Positions 7,882-15,269 of a stretch of 51,282 nt of DNA are shown here, in pieces (positions within the stretch are counted from its first letter, which is position 1; the number at the start of each line of letters is the position of its first letter). The position numbers and the translations under genes are program-made. The notes below the pieces were generated by a model that was given only the letters and a program-made list of their open reading frames with translations, was not told the DNA's origin and ran no database searches. Origin of the DNA: Alphaproteobacteria bacterium (GTDB lineage: Bacteria; Pseudomonadota; Alphaproteobacteria; Bin65); assembly GCA_022819985.1 (NCBI GenBank), contig JAJEGH010000002.1:1-51282 (forward strand), read 5' to 3'.

Positions 7882-8718
7882 CTATTCGTCCCGGACCGGG
7901 TTCGACAGCACGCCGATGCCCGAAATATCGACCTCGACCGTGTCGCCGTCCTTCATGAAGAGCGGCGGGTTGCGCTTGAAGCCGACGCCGCCCGGCGTGC
8001 CGGTGACGATCACATCGCCCGGCGCCAGCGTCGTAAATCCGGAGATGTATTCGATCAGGTAGGGCACCGTGAAGATCAGCAGGTCGGTCGTGGAATTCTG
8101 GACCTCCTGGCCGTTCAGTCGGGTCTTGAGATGCAGGGCGGACGGATCGGGAATCTCGTCGGTCGTCACCAGCCACGGCCCGAAGCCGCCGGTGCCCTCG
8201 AAATTCTTGCCCGGCGTGAACTGGTGGGTATGGCGCTGCCAGTCGCGGATCGAGCCGTCGTTGTAGCAGCTGTAGCCGGCGACATGGCCGAGCGCGTCGG
8301 CCTCCTTCGCATGGCGCGCCGGCGAACCGATCACGACCGCCAGCTCGCCTTCATAGTCGAATTTGGTCGAGTTGACCGGCCGGATCATCGGCGCGCCGTG
8401 GCCGACCTGGGTGTTGGCCCAGCGGGTGAACAGCACGGGATAGTCGCTGTCGGACCGCCCGGTCTCCTCGATATGGGATTTGTAGTTGAGGCCGACGCAG
8501 ATCACCTTGTCCGGGTCGGGAATGACCGGCAGCAGGCTGATATCGGCCAGCGCCGCCGCCGGCCCCTGTCCGGCCGCCCGCTCGGCCGCCTCCTTGAGCA
8601 GGCCGGCTGCCAGCGCCGCTTTCAGGCTCGGAGCGAGGCCGCCCAGATCGATGACCGAGTCGCCGTCCACGGCGCCCCAGGTCGGTGTGTCGTTCAGGAT
8701 GAAGGATGCGAGTTTCAT
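7882..8718 (-). CDS. Fumarylacetoacetate hydrolase-family enzyme
   Basis: A 278-residue member of the FAH superfamily (2-keto-4-pentenoate hydratase, acylpyruvate hydrolase and related C-C bond hydrolases). The core reads KVICVGLNYKSHIEE. The metal ligands are visible as E123 and E125 in DYEGELAVVIG and D154 in YNDGSIRDWQ. The C-terminal PGDVIVTGTPGGVGF is the family hallmark. The substrate cannot be read from sequence; the ureidoglycolate-lyase-like group has a very similar layout. I used ATG 8718 (MKLASFIL). An extension to 8853 is low-complexity and lacks family similarity. It is distinct from the tyrosine-pathway FahA encoded at 13.4 kb. Confidence 0.88.
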   Translation of the reverse strand: MKLASFILNDTPTWGAVDGDSVIDLGGLAPSLKAALAAGLLKEAAERAAGQGPAAALADISLLPVIPDPDKVICVGLNYKSHIEETGRSDSDYPVLFTRWANTQVGHGAPMIRPVNSTKFDYEGELAVVIGSPARHAKEADALGHVAGYSCYNDGSIRDWQRHTHQFTPGKNFEGTGGFGPWLVTTDEIPDPSALHLKTRLNGQEVQNSTTDLLIFTVPYLIEYISGFTTLAPGDVIVTGTPGGVGFKRNPPLFMKDGDTVEVDISGIGVLSNPVRDE

Positions 8719-8804
8719 GGAAAATTCCTGTCGGGAGTCCTGTCGGGGTGAGGGCGCGCGCCGCCGGACGGCGACGCAACGGCGAAGGGAAAGCGGCGGC
8801 CGGG

Positions 8805-8978
8805 CTAGCCGGCGCCGGGCGCCAGCACGAAGCGGCGGTCGCAATAGGGGCATTCGACGAAATCGCCGGCGCCCATGTTGAGATAGACTTTCGGATGGCC
8901 CAGCGCCCCGCCCCCGCCGTCGCAGGACACGCTGCGCTCGGTCACCTCGATAATCTCGGGAGCGTCGGTCTCTGCCAT
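8805..8978 (-). CDS. Small CHCC-type zinc-finger protein
   Basis: A 57-residue protein ending in GHPKVYLNMG, then VECPYCDRRFVL, preceded by VSCDGGGGALGH. The C-H-C-C arrangement is that of the zf-CHCC family, related to the mitochondrial complex I accessory subunit NDUFS6, and is common in Alphaproteobacteria. It probably binds one zinc ion. The bacterial role is not firmly known; involvement in complex I assembly is inferred from the mitochondrial relative. It stands 86 bp upstream of the FAH-family gene on the same strand. Confidence 0.85.
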   Translation of the reverse strand: MAETDAPEIIEVTERSVSCDGGGGALGHPKVYLNMGAGDFVECPYCDRRFVLAPGAG

Positions 8979-9046
8979 CGGGAACGATCCTGCCGGATTG
9001 CGGAAGCCGGGCCGGATATTACCCGACGCCCGATGCGGCGCAACCG

Positions 9047-9082
9047 CCTGTCCGGGCGCCTGTCCGGGCGCCTGTCCGGGCG
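9047..9082. repeat. 3x12-bp tandem repeat
   Basis: CCTGTCCGGGCG occurs three times in direct succession (9047-9058, 9059-9070, 9071-9082) without mismatch in the spacer before the zinc-finger gene. It is probably a polymorphic minisatellite; no function is evident. Confidence 0.85.
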
Positions 9083-9299
9083 CGAGACAAATGCGCCCTG
9101 GGGCCGGCGTGCCGGCTGCCCCGCTTGCCGCAGGCGCGCTGTGCCGGACCGGAGGGCGCGTTCTCCGTTGACGGCAGGACCGGGTGGCGGTATCCGCCGC
9201 GCCCATGAACCGGTCGGGCACATCGAAACGGTGGCGGTGGCGCGTCGGAATGGCGGCCGTACCGGATTGATTGTGCCTCGAACCTAGAACGCACGACAG

Positions 9300-9328
9300 G
9301 GCCGCCCCGGAAGGACAGCGGCCTTTTT
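9300..9328 (+). terminator. Terminator-like hairpin without an assigned upstream gene
   Basis: GGCCGC (9300-9305) and GCGGCC (9318-9323) form a stem with a 12-base loop, followed directly by TTTTT. On the plus strand no protein gene precedes it, so it could end an unannotated small RNA or be fortuitous in GC-rich sequence. Confidence 0.4.
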
Positions 9329-9519
9329 CGACCCTGTAGTTCTCTTCCCGAGCCCAGGCCGCAAAGGAAGGGATCATGCTCGATACCGAACACCGCACCG
9401 CCCGCCGGTCGGCCAAGTCGCCTGACGCCCTTTCCCGCAGCGGCCGGGAAGGCTAGGTTCCCGGAACCGATTTCCCGGAACCGGTTTGCCCGAATGGGGT
9501 TCATGCGCAGGAGTACAGG

Positions 9520-9741
9520 ATGAAGTTCAGAATCGAATATTGCGTCGTTTGAAACTACGAACCGCGGGCGCTCCGTGCGAGCGACAGGTTCTCGAAAATC
9601 GACGGCGCCGAGGTCGAACTGGTCAAGGGCGGCAACGGCGTGTTCGAGATCAGCCTCGACGGCGACCTGGTCTTTTCCAAGAAAGCGTTGGGCCGCTTCC
9701 CCGAAGAGCACGAACTCGACGCGATCGCCGCGCGGGCGTGA
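9520..9741 (+). CDS. SelW-like (Rdx family) selenoprotein with in-frame UGA
   Basis: Read through one TGA at 9550-9552, this gives a 73-residue protein: MKFRIEYCVV, selenocysteine, NYEPRALRASDRF, GAEVELVKGGNGVFEISLDG, then VFSKKALGRFPEEHEL. That matches the Rdx family (SelW/SelT/SelH/Rdx12), small thioredoxin-fold redox proteins. The TGA sits exactly where the second residue of their CxxC or CxxU motif belongs (Cys8 - Val - Val - Sec11). The remaining frame is open to the TGA at 9739. AGGAG at 9509-9513 is a good ribosome site, 6 bases from the ATG. A SECIS-like hairpin follows the TGA. The target is unknown; redox signalling or peroxide defence is usual for the family. No selA, selB, selC or selD is in the window. 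The alternative, a nonsense or sequencing error in a Cys version, is less likely given the hairpin. Confidence 0.78.
9550..9583 (+). promoter_or_regulatory. UGA codon and bacterial SECIS-like hairpin
   Basis: After the UGA (9550-9552), CGCTC (9569-9573) pairs perfectly with GAGCG (9579-9583) around the 5-base loop CGTGC. The loop carries GU at 9575-9576, 22 bases after the UGA. A short stem with an apical GU within about 15-37 nt of the UGA is the bacterial SECIS pattern recognised by SelB. Confidence 0.68.
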
Positions 9742-9792
9742 GGCCGGCTGCCGGTCGAACCGGTACCTCTCCGAAATTTCTCGACGGACTCG

Positions 9793-9819
9793 TGTCACAC
9801 AGAGTCCGGCTGCACCGTC
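9793..9819 (+). promoter_or_regulatory. ECF41-type sigma promoter
   Basis: TGTCACA (9793-9799), exactly 16 bases, then CGTC (9816-9819). This is an exact match to the TGTCACA-N16-CGTC promoter described for group ECF41 sigma factors. It precedes a three-gene operon whose last gene is an ECF41 sigma factor, so the operon is predicted to be self-activating. The first start codon is 22 bases downstream. Confidence 0.85.
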
Positions 9820-9841
9820 TCCCTGTCGAAGGGAGACGACG

Positions 9842-10228
9842 ATGAAATTGCTGCTGTACCTGCTGGCCGTCTATCAGGCTGCGAACGGAGCCTTCATGCT
9901 GGCCGCCCCGGAAACCTGGTACGCCGTGACGCCCGGGGCACAGCATACCGGTCCGGCGAACGGCCACTTCGTCCGCGATATCGGCCTCGCCTATCTGGCG
10001 GCAGCCTCAGCTCTGGCGCTGGCCGCGCAAAACAAAAACCGTCCAGCGCTCGTTTGGATCGCGTTCGTCTTTCTGGGCGGGCATGCGGCGCTGCATCTGG
10101 TGGAAGCGATGCTGCACGGCACGACTGCGCCGGCCGCCCTGCGCGATGCGGGATTGATCCTGATCCCGGCATTGGCGCCGCTGCTCGCCCTGCGGCGCAG
10201 GGACCGTGCGGCAGGGGACGTTTCGTGA
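9842..10228 (+). CDS. Four-helix membrane protein of the ECF41 operon
   Basis: A 128-residue hydrophobic protein with four predicted membrane segments (about residues 3-20, 45-63, 71-89 and 100-118) and a short basic C-terminus (ALRRRDRAA). I do not recognise a named family with certainty; the length and the PETWYAVTPG start resemble small uncharacterised DUF4345-like proteins. It follows a textbook ECF41 promoter and a GGGAG ribosome site, and its stop overlaps the GTG of the next gene. It is therefore a likely member of the sigma regulon, possibly a membrane partner of the redox protein encoded next. Confidence 0.78.
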   Translation: MKLLLYLLAVYQAANGAFMLAAPETWYAVTPGAQHTGPANGHFVRDIGLAYLAAASALALAAQNKNRPALVWIAFVFLGGHAALHLVEAMLHGTTAPAALRDAGLILIPALAPLLALRRRDRAAGDVS

Positions 10229-10788
10229 TCGGCTGGGTCCTGAAGAACCGGGCTGCCCGGTTCGGCGAACGGTACGGATACGATACCGGATATTTCCGGA
10301 ATCTGACCGATATCGACCGGAGCGGAGCGTTCGGGCTGGCGCTGGCCTCGTTCTTCGTCCGCTACAGGTTCGGACTGGCATCGGGGCCGTATTTCGCTGC
10401 CAGGATCGTGGCGACGCGGCACGCCGATTGCGGCCCGTGCCTGAAGCTGGCGATCGACATGGCTGTCGACTCAGGCGTTCCGTCGGAGGATATCCGGACA
10501 TTGCTGCCCGCTTCGGAACAGGCGCCGCCGGGCATGCGATTGGCCGCCCGGTACGCCCACGCTGTGCTGAACAACGATCCGGCGCTGCCGAAAATCGTCG
10601 AAGAATGCACGCGGCGGTGGGGAAGGCGCGGGCTCGCGGGGCTGGCCGCCGCCGTCGCCGGCGGCTTGCTTCATCCCGTGTTCAAACGCGGACTGGGATA
10701 CGGCGACGCTTGTACATTGGCGACTGCGAGGTTGCAGGAGCAGGAGGCCGCCGGGGCCGGAGGAAGTGCAGATGCTGGGCGGGGTTGA
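10225..10788 (+). CDS. AhpD/carboxymuconolactone decarboxylase-like protein (ECF41 COE gene)
   Basis: A 187-residue protein starting with GTG, whose first four bases overlap the previous stop. The centre reads RHADCGPCLKLAIDMA, with C69 and C72 forming a CxxC like the active-site pair of AhpD-type alkylhydroperoxidases; the downstream His of classical AhpD is not in its usual place. Group ECF41 sigma factors are linked to COE genes (carboxymuconolactone decarboxylase, oxidoreductase or epimerase), and this gene fills that role. It is likely a thiol-based peroxidase or a decarboxylase-fold protein; the substrate is unknown. The sigma gene begins inside its 3' end. Confidence 0.7.
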   Translation: MIGWVLKNRAARFGERYGYDTGYFRNLTDIDRSGAFGLALASFFVRYRFGLASGPYFAARIVATRHADCGPCLKLAIDMAVDSGVPSEDIRTLLPASEQAPPGMRLAARYAHAVLNNDPALPKIVEECTRRWGRRGLAGLAAAVAGGLLHPVFKRGLGYGDACTLATARLQEQEAAGAGGSADAGRG

Positions 10789-11719
10789 CGCCGACACGGC
10801 GCCGGAGCGACGCTTGGCGGCCTGGCAGGAAGCGCGGCCGCGCCTGGTCCGGCTGGCCTATCGGTTTCTGGGGTCGGTCAGCGAGGCCGAAGACATCGTC
10901 CAGGACGCATGGCTCCGCCTCGCAGACGCCGACGACGTCGACGATCCTGCGAAATACCTGTCCCGCATCGTGGCCAACTTGTCGCTGGACCGTCTGCGCT
11001 CGGCGCAGCGCCGGCGGGAGACCTATGTCGGCCCCTGGCTTCCCGAACCGATGCTGATCGAGGCCGGGATGATCGACGACGGAGATCCGTCCGAAGCCGC
11101 GCTCGACATTTCCTACGCCGTCATGCGCGCGCTGGAGCGCCTGTCGCCGCTCGAACGCGCTGCGCTGTTTCTGCACGACCTGTTCGACGTGCCGTTCGGC
11201 GACATCGCCGAAACGCTGGGCCGGTCGCCGGCGGCCTGCCGGCAGCTGGCGTCCCGGGCGCGCAAGGCGCTGCACGGGGATGTCCAGCGCTTTCCGGCAA
11301 CTGAGCGAGATGTTGCGCGGCTCGTCGCGGGCCTGGGCGAGTCCCTGCGAACGGGAAGCACGACCGCACTCGAACGGGTGCTTTCCGAGGATATCGAACT
11401 GGTTTCCGACGGCGGCGGCAAAGTGCCGGCCGCCCGCAACATTCTGAAAGGCCGCGCGCCGGTCGCCCGCTTCCTGTCGGGGATAGCCCGGCAGCAGGAT
11501 TCCCGGGCGGCGGTCGGCGAACCGGCCTCGATCAACGGTCATCCCGGCCTTCTTTTGGCAGAAGACGGCGTCGCGATCACGACAATGGCCTTTGCCTCGG
11601 ACGGGGCGGGCAAAGTCGCTGGCGTCTATATCGTCCGCAATCCGGAGAAACTGAAGCTTAACCGGACGTTTGCCGGGCTCGGGCCATCTCGTCGGCGACC
11701 TGCTGCAGGCGGGCGATGA
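10772..11719 (+). CDS. ECF41-group sigma factor with fused SnoaL-like domain
   Basis: A 315-residue sigma factor. Region 2 is at residues about 20-82 (LAYRFLGSVSEAEDIVQDAWLRL) and region 4 at about 120-170 (LSPLERAALFLHDLFDVPF, then DIAETLGRSPAACRQLASRAR). They are followed by a SnoaL-like regulatory domain. The ECF41 marks are present: WLPEP in the linker (89-93), DGGGK (213-217) and NPEKL (290-294). In this group the C-terminal domain replaces an anti-sigma factor and both restrains and supports activity. The start is ATG 10772, 8 bases after a GGAGG at 10759-10763; GTG 10766 is too close to that site. The last 62 bp overlap the convergent MarR gene. Confidence 0.92.
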   Translation: MLGGVDADTAPERRLAAWQEARPRLVRLAYRFLGSVSEAEDIVQDAWLRLADADDVDDPAKYLSRIVANLSLDRLRSAQRRRETYVGPWLPEPMLIEAGMIDDGDPSEAALDISYAVMRALERLSPLERAALFLHDLFDVPFGDIAETLGRSPAACRQLASRARKALHGDVQRFPATERDVARLVAGLGESLRTGSTTALERVLSEDIELVSDGGGKVPAARNILKGRAPVARFLSGIARQQDSRAAVGEPASINGHPGLLLAEDGVAITTMAFASDGAGKVAGVYIVRNPEKLKLNRTFAGLGPSRRRPAAGGR

Positions 11720-12158
11720 CCGTGTCGAGGATGGCCGCCTCGGCCAGCGTCAGGCGGGACAGCAGGTCCCGTTCCCATGCCAGGGTCGCCGGCGCCACGT
11801 CGTCGTAGACGGCCCGGCCCGGCCCGGTCAGCCGCAGGTGGGCGCTGCGCCGGTCGGCGCTATCGACTTCCCGTTCGATATGGCCGAGGTCGAGCAGCCG
11901 CTTCACGGCCCGGCTGACCTGCACCTTGTCCATGCGGGTGCGGGCGCACAGGGCCTTCTGGGTCAACGGCATCTCCGGTTCCATGCCCAGGATCGCCACG
12001 ATCCGCCAGTCGGCGACCGAAAGACCGTAGCGGGTCTCGTAGATCGCGGCGATCGCGCCGGAGACCGTGTTGGACAGGATCGACAGGCGGTAGGGCAGGT
12101 AGGCCGCGAGATCGAGGCGCTGCGCCGGGCCGGCGCCTTCGGGATCGGGATCGTTCAT
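11658..12158 (-). CDS. MarR-family regulator, HpdR-like
   Basis: A 166-residue winged-helix regulator: [13 protein letters not shown], then [34 protein letters not shown] and the wing [13 protein letters not shown]. It is divergent from hpd with 67 bp between the starts, and an inverted repeat sits between promoter elements of hpd. Repression of tyrosine catabolism, relieved by a pathway intermediate, is therefore the likely role (inference from context). The start is ATG 12158; the in-frame extension to 12203 would run through the operator. Its 3' end overlaps the ECF41 sigma gene tail to tail. Confidence 0.88.
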   Translation of the reverse strand: MNDPDPEGAGPAQRLDLAAYLPYRLSILSNTVSGAIAAIYETRYGLSVADWRIVAILGMEPEMPLTQKALCARTRMDKVQVSRAVKRLLDLGHIEREVDSADRRSAHLRLTGPGRAVYDDVAPATLAWERDLLSRLTLAEAAILDTVIARLQQVADEMARARQTSG

Positions 12159-12166
12159 CGTTTGCC

Positions 12167-12194
12167 TTGATTTAGTTACAAATGAAACTATTAT
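12167..12194 (+). promoter_or_regulatory. hpd promoter with MarR operator
   Basis: TTGATT (12167-12172), a 16-bp spacer and TATTAT (12189-12194) form a good sigma-70 promoter for hpd. The inverted repeat TAGTT (12173-12177) / AACTA (12186-12190) fills the spacer, so a bound dimer would block RNA polymerase. The local AT richness stands out against the flanks. Confidence 0.65.
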
Positions 12195-12225
12195 GCTTCC
12201 CACACCAGATCAAGGAAGCGGAATC

Positions 12226-13326
12226 ATGGCGCAGGCAGACCGGCCGGCGGATACCGGCGTGGGGGACGGCGGCGGAAGCAACGTCAACCCGATGGGCACC
12301 GACGGCTTCGAATTCGTCGAATACGCCGCGCCGGACCCGAAGGCGCTCGCGGCCCTGTTCGGGCGCATGGGCTTCCGCGCCGCCGCCCGGCACCGCAGCA
12401 AGGACGTGACCCTGTACCGCCAGGGCGACGTCAATTTCATCCTGAACGCCGAACCGGACAGTTTCGCCCAATCCTTCGCCCGGGTGCACGGCCCCTCGGT
12501 CTGCGCCATGGCCTTCCGCGTGAAAGACGCCGCCAAAGCCTGGAAACGCGCCCTCGACCTCGGCGCGAAGCCGGGGCCGAGCCAGGCCGGACCCATGGAA
12601 TTGAACATCCCGTCGATCGAGGGCATCGGCGGCTCGCTGATCTACCTGGTCGACCGCTACGGCGCCGACGGGACGATCTACGATGTCGATTTCGAGATCG
12701 ACGGCGCGCTCGACCATGACGGCGTCGGTTTCGAGGCGGTCGACCATCTTACCCACAATGTCCACCGTGGCCGGATGGACAGCTGGGCGGCCTTCTACGA
12801 GCGGCTGTTCAACTTCCGCGAGATCAAATATTTCGATATCGAGGGCAGGCTGACCGGCCTGAAATCCCGCGCGATGACCAGCCCGTGCGGCAAAATCCGC
12901 ATCCCGATCAACGAAAGCTCCGACGACCGGAGCCAGATCGCCGAATATCTCGAGGCCTATAACGGCGAGGGCATCCAGCATATCGCGCTTTCGACCGCCG
13001 ACATCTACCGCACGGTCGAGGCCATGCGCGCCCGCGGCACCGAATTCATGGCGACTCCGGACACCTACTACGACGGCATCGAGGCGCGCCTGCCCGGCCA
13101 CGGCGAACCGGTCGACGACCTGAAGCGGCTGCAGATCCTGATCGACGGCGCGCCAACCGAAGACGGCGGCCGGCTGCTCCAGATCTTCACCGAGAACGCC
13201 ATCGGGCCGATCTTCTTCGAAGTCATCCAGCGCAAGGGCGACGAAGGCTTCGGCGAGGGCAACTTCCAGGCCCTGTTCGAAAGCATCGAGCTTGACCAGC
13301 TGCGCCGCGGCGTGTTGAAGGCATAG
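12226..13326 (+). CDS. hpd: 4-hydroxyphenylpyruvate dioxygenase
   Basis: A 366-residue enzyme of the vicinal-oxygen-chelate fold that converts 4-hydroxyphenylpyruvate to homogentisate in tyrosine breakdown. The three iron ligands are in place: H174 in [10 protein letters not shown]252 in [12 protein letters not shown] and E332 in FFEVIQRKG near the C-terminus. The C-terminal helix motif [15 protein letters not shown] is typical. The start is ATG 12226; the first about 20 residues are a variable Gly-rich tail before [11 protein letters not shown]. It is followed by fahA, 66 bp downstream, and is under an apparent MarR operator. Homogentisate dioxygenase (hmgA) is not in the window. Confidence 0.95.
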   Translation: MAQADRPADTGVGDGGGSNVNPMGTDGFEFVEYAAPDPKALAALFGRMGFRAAARHRSKDVTLYRQGDVNFILNAEPDSFAQSFARVHGPSVCAMAFRVKDAAKAWKRALDLGAKPGPSQAGPMELNIPSIEGIGGSLIYLVDRYGADGTIYDVDFEIDGALDHDGVGFEAVDHLTHNVHRGRMDSWAAFYERLFNFREIKYFDIEGRLTGLKSRAMTSPCGKIRIPINESSDDRSQIAEYLEAYNGEGIQHIALSTADIYRTVEAMRARGTEFMATPDTYYDGIEARLPGHGEPVDDLKRLQILIDGAPTEDGGRLLQIFTENAIGPIFFEVIQRKGDEGFGEGNFQALFESIELDQLRRGVLKA

Positions 13327-13392
13327 CGCCGCCGCGCCCGACACTCCCTTGGGCCGGCCGCGCCGCAATCCACCTCGGAAAGGGTCAGTCGC

Positions 13393-14385
13393 ATGAAACT
13401 TGGAACGCTCAAGGAAGGCGGCCGGGACGGCACGCTCGTCGTCGTCTCGCGCGATCTGGCCCGTGCCGTCAGGGCGGCCGCGGTGGCGCCGACCCTGCAG
13501 GCGGCGCTAGACGACTGGGCGGCGATGGAAGCGCCGCTGCAGAACCTTAACGACGACCTGAACGCCGGCCGCGCGGCGGGCGCCTTCGATTTCGACCCGG
13601 CGGCCTGCGCCTCGCCCCTGCCGCGCGCCTACCAGTTCGTCGACGGCAGCGCCTATCTCAACCATGTCGCGCTGGTGCGCAAGGCGCGTGGCGCGTCGAT
13701 GCCGCCGGAATTCCTCGACGATCCGCTGATGTACCAGGCCGAGAGCGACGCCTTCTACGGCCCGCGCGACGATATCCCGATGGCGAGCGAAAGCTATGGC
13801 ATCGACTTCGAATCCGAGGTCGCCGTCATTGTCGACGACACGCCGATGGGCGCGACGCCGGACCAGGCCGCCGGGCGCATCCGCCTCGCCGCGATCCTCA
13901 ACGATGTCAGCCTGCGCGGCCTGATCCCGGCCGAACTGGCCAAGGGCTTCGGCTTCCTCAACGGCAAGGGCAGCACGGCCTTTTCGCCGGTCGCCGTAAC
14001 CCCGGACGAACTCGGCGGCGCCTGGCGCGGCGGCAAGGTCCATCTGCCGCTGGTCACTCACTGGAACGGCAAGGAATTCGGCCGGCCGAACGCCGGGGTC
14101 GACATGAATTTCAGCCTGCCGCGGCTGATCGCCCACGCCGCCAAAACCCGGCGGCTCGGCGCCGGCACGATCGTCGGCTCCGGCACCGTCTCCAACGTCG
14201 ATCCGAAAGACGGCTATTCCTGCATCGCCGAGATCCGCGCCATCGAGACCGTCGAGCACGGCAAGCCGCAGACGCCCTTCATGGCGTTCGGCGACACCGT
14301 CCGGGTCGAGATGTTCGACGAGGCCGGCGCCTCGATTTTCGGCGCCATCGAGCAGCGGGTGGTGCGCTACACCCCACCGGCTTGA
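13393..14385 (+). CDS. fahA: Fumarylacetoacetase
   Basis: A 330-residue FAH-family hydrolase that cleaves fumarylacetoacetate to fumarate and acetoacetate, the final step of tyrosine/homogentisate catabolism. The N-terminal domain (MKLGTLKEGGRDGTLVVVSRDL) and the motifs RAYQFVDGSAYLNHV, DFESEVAVIVDDTPMG and GFGFLNGKGSTAFSPVAV mark the long bacterial FahA group. The metal ligands lie in DFESEVAVIVD. The C-terminal half has GSGTVSNVD and a FGDTVRVEMFD strand. A ribosome site (GGAAAGG) stands about 8 bases before the ATG. It is the second gene of the putative hpd operon. Confidence 0.92.
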   Translation: MKLGTLKEGGRDGTLVVVSRDLARAVRAAAVAPTLQAALDDWAAMEAPLQNLNDDLNAGRAAGAFDFDPAACASPLPRAYQFVDGSAYLNHVALVRKARGASMPPEFLDDPLMYQAESDAFYGPRDDIPMASESYGIDFESEVAVIVDDTPMGATPDQAAGRIRLAAILNDVSLRGLIPAELAKGFGFLNGKGSTAFSPVAVTPDELGGAWRGGKVHLPLVTHWNGKEFGRPNAGVDMNFSLPRLIAHAAKTRRLGAGTIVGSGTVSNVDPKDGYSCIAEIRAIETVEHGKPQTPFMAFGDTVRVEMFDEAGASIFGAIEQRVVRYTPPA

Positions 14386-14414
14386 GGGAGCCGAAGGGAC
14401 CGGCGCGAAAGGGC

Positions 14415-15050
14415 CTACCGGGCGGCGCTGGGCCGGGCCGACACCGCCGCGTACCAGCGCTGCGCGTTGGCGGCGTCTTCCGGCAGGCTCACCTTGATCC
14501 ATTTGGCGAAATCGACCGTCACCAGGGCCGTGATGTCGGCGATGGTGAAATCGTCGCCGGCCAGGTAAGGCCTGTCGCCGACCAGGGCGTCGAAATCCTC
14601 GAAGAAGCGCTCGATGCGCTGCCGGCCGCGCGCGCCCAGTTCCGGGATCTGCTCGTAGCCGTGCCTGCCGGTGAGCGCCCGGCCGGCCATACCTTTGGCG
14701 GTGTTGCGCAGGCACTCGCCGATCGCCATGAAACCGTCCATCTCGATGCGCCATTCGAGATCGCCGACCAGGCCTTTCTCGGCCGGCGTGCGGCCCATCA
14801 GCGGCGGTTCGGGGACCGCGGCTTCGAGATAGTGGAAGATGCCGGTCGAGGAGGCGATGCGCCTTCCGTCGTCCAGTTCCAGGACCGGCACGGTGAGATA
14901 CGGGTTGACGGCGGCGAATTCGGGCTTCCGCTGCTCGCCTTCGCGCAGGTTGACCTCGATGACCTCGATGTCGTCCAGCAGCCCCTTCTCGGCAAGGGCG
15001 ATGCGGGCGCGGCGCGGCGAGGGTGCGGTCGAGCAATCGTAGAATTTCAT
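14415..15050 (-). CDS. Glutathione S-transferase
   Basis: A 211-residue GST. The thioredoxin-like N-terminal domain reads MKFYDCSTAPSPRRARIALAEKGL, with the cis-Pro strand VPVLELDDG and the glutathione-binding IASSTGIFHYLE. The all-helical C-terminal half carries the structural motif DFTIADITALV. It is convergent to fahA with a 29-bp gap. Maleylacetoacetate isomerase, the missing step between hmgA and fahA, is also a GST. The N-terminus here lacks the SSCSxRVRIAL pattern of the zeta class, so assignment as MaiA is only a possibility. Confidence 0.87.
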   Translation of the reverse strand: MKFYDCSTAPSPRRARIALAEKGLLDDIEVIEVNLREGEQRKPEFAAVNPYLTVPVLELDDGRRIASSTGIFHYLEAAVPEPPLMGRTPAEKGLVGDLEWRIEMDGFMAIGECLRNTAKGMAGRALTGRHGYEQIPELGARGRQRIERFFEDFDALVGDRPYLAGDDFTIADITALVTVDFAKWIKVSLPEDAANAQRWYAAVSARPSAAR

Positions 15051-15269
15051 GGCGGCAGTCTCCGGAAGCGGGCAATCCCGCCGGTTATAGGGACACCGCC
15101 CGGCGCCGGGAAGCCCGGTCATGGAGCGGTCGTTGGGGCAGTCGCAACGCGCCGGGCGCCGGGCGTGCTGACGGAGCGTTGAATTGTCGTGATACGCGCC
15201 GGCTCTAAGTGTAGAATCACTGAAACGGCGGCGCTCGCACGCCGCGCCGAGACGAGGAAACCGACACCC

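Larger units (their letters stand above)
8979..9519. other. 541-bp intergenic region before the selenoprotein gene
   Basis: This is a divergent spacer without a convincing protein gene. It holds a 3x12-bp tandem repeat (9047-9082), a terminator-like hairpin with a T run (9300-9328), and two related motifs, GGTTCCCGGAACC (9456-9468) and TTTCCCGGAACCGG (9471-9484). A 21-codon reading frame at 9208 has no recognisable similarity. A promoter-like pair (TTGACG, 17 bp, TATCCG) near 9170-9200 would give a short RNA ending at the hairpin, but support is weak. Confidence 0.4.

Noticed and set aside
9047..9082. CRISPR-like short repeats
   Set aside because: The three 12-bp units are directly adjacent with no spacers and no cas genes are present; this is a simple tandem repeat. 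The same applies to 20771-20802 and 36382-36417.
9208..9273. Short frame MNRSGTSKRWRWR in the spacer
   Set aside because: Twenty-one codons, no ribosome site of note and no recognisable similarity.
9550..9552. UGA in the SelW-like gene read as a nonsense mutation or pseudogene
   Set aside because: The frame is otherwise intact to a normal stop, the UGA sits at the redox position, and a SECIS-like hairpin follows at the right distance. Kept as selenoprotein, though not proven.
14415..15050. GST as maleylacetoacetate isomerase (maiA)
   Set aside because: The N-terminal SSCSxRVRIAL pattern of zeta-class enzymes is missing, so only a generic GST call is made.
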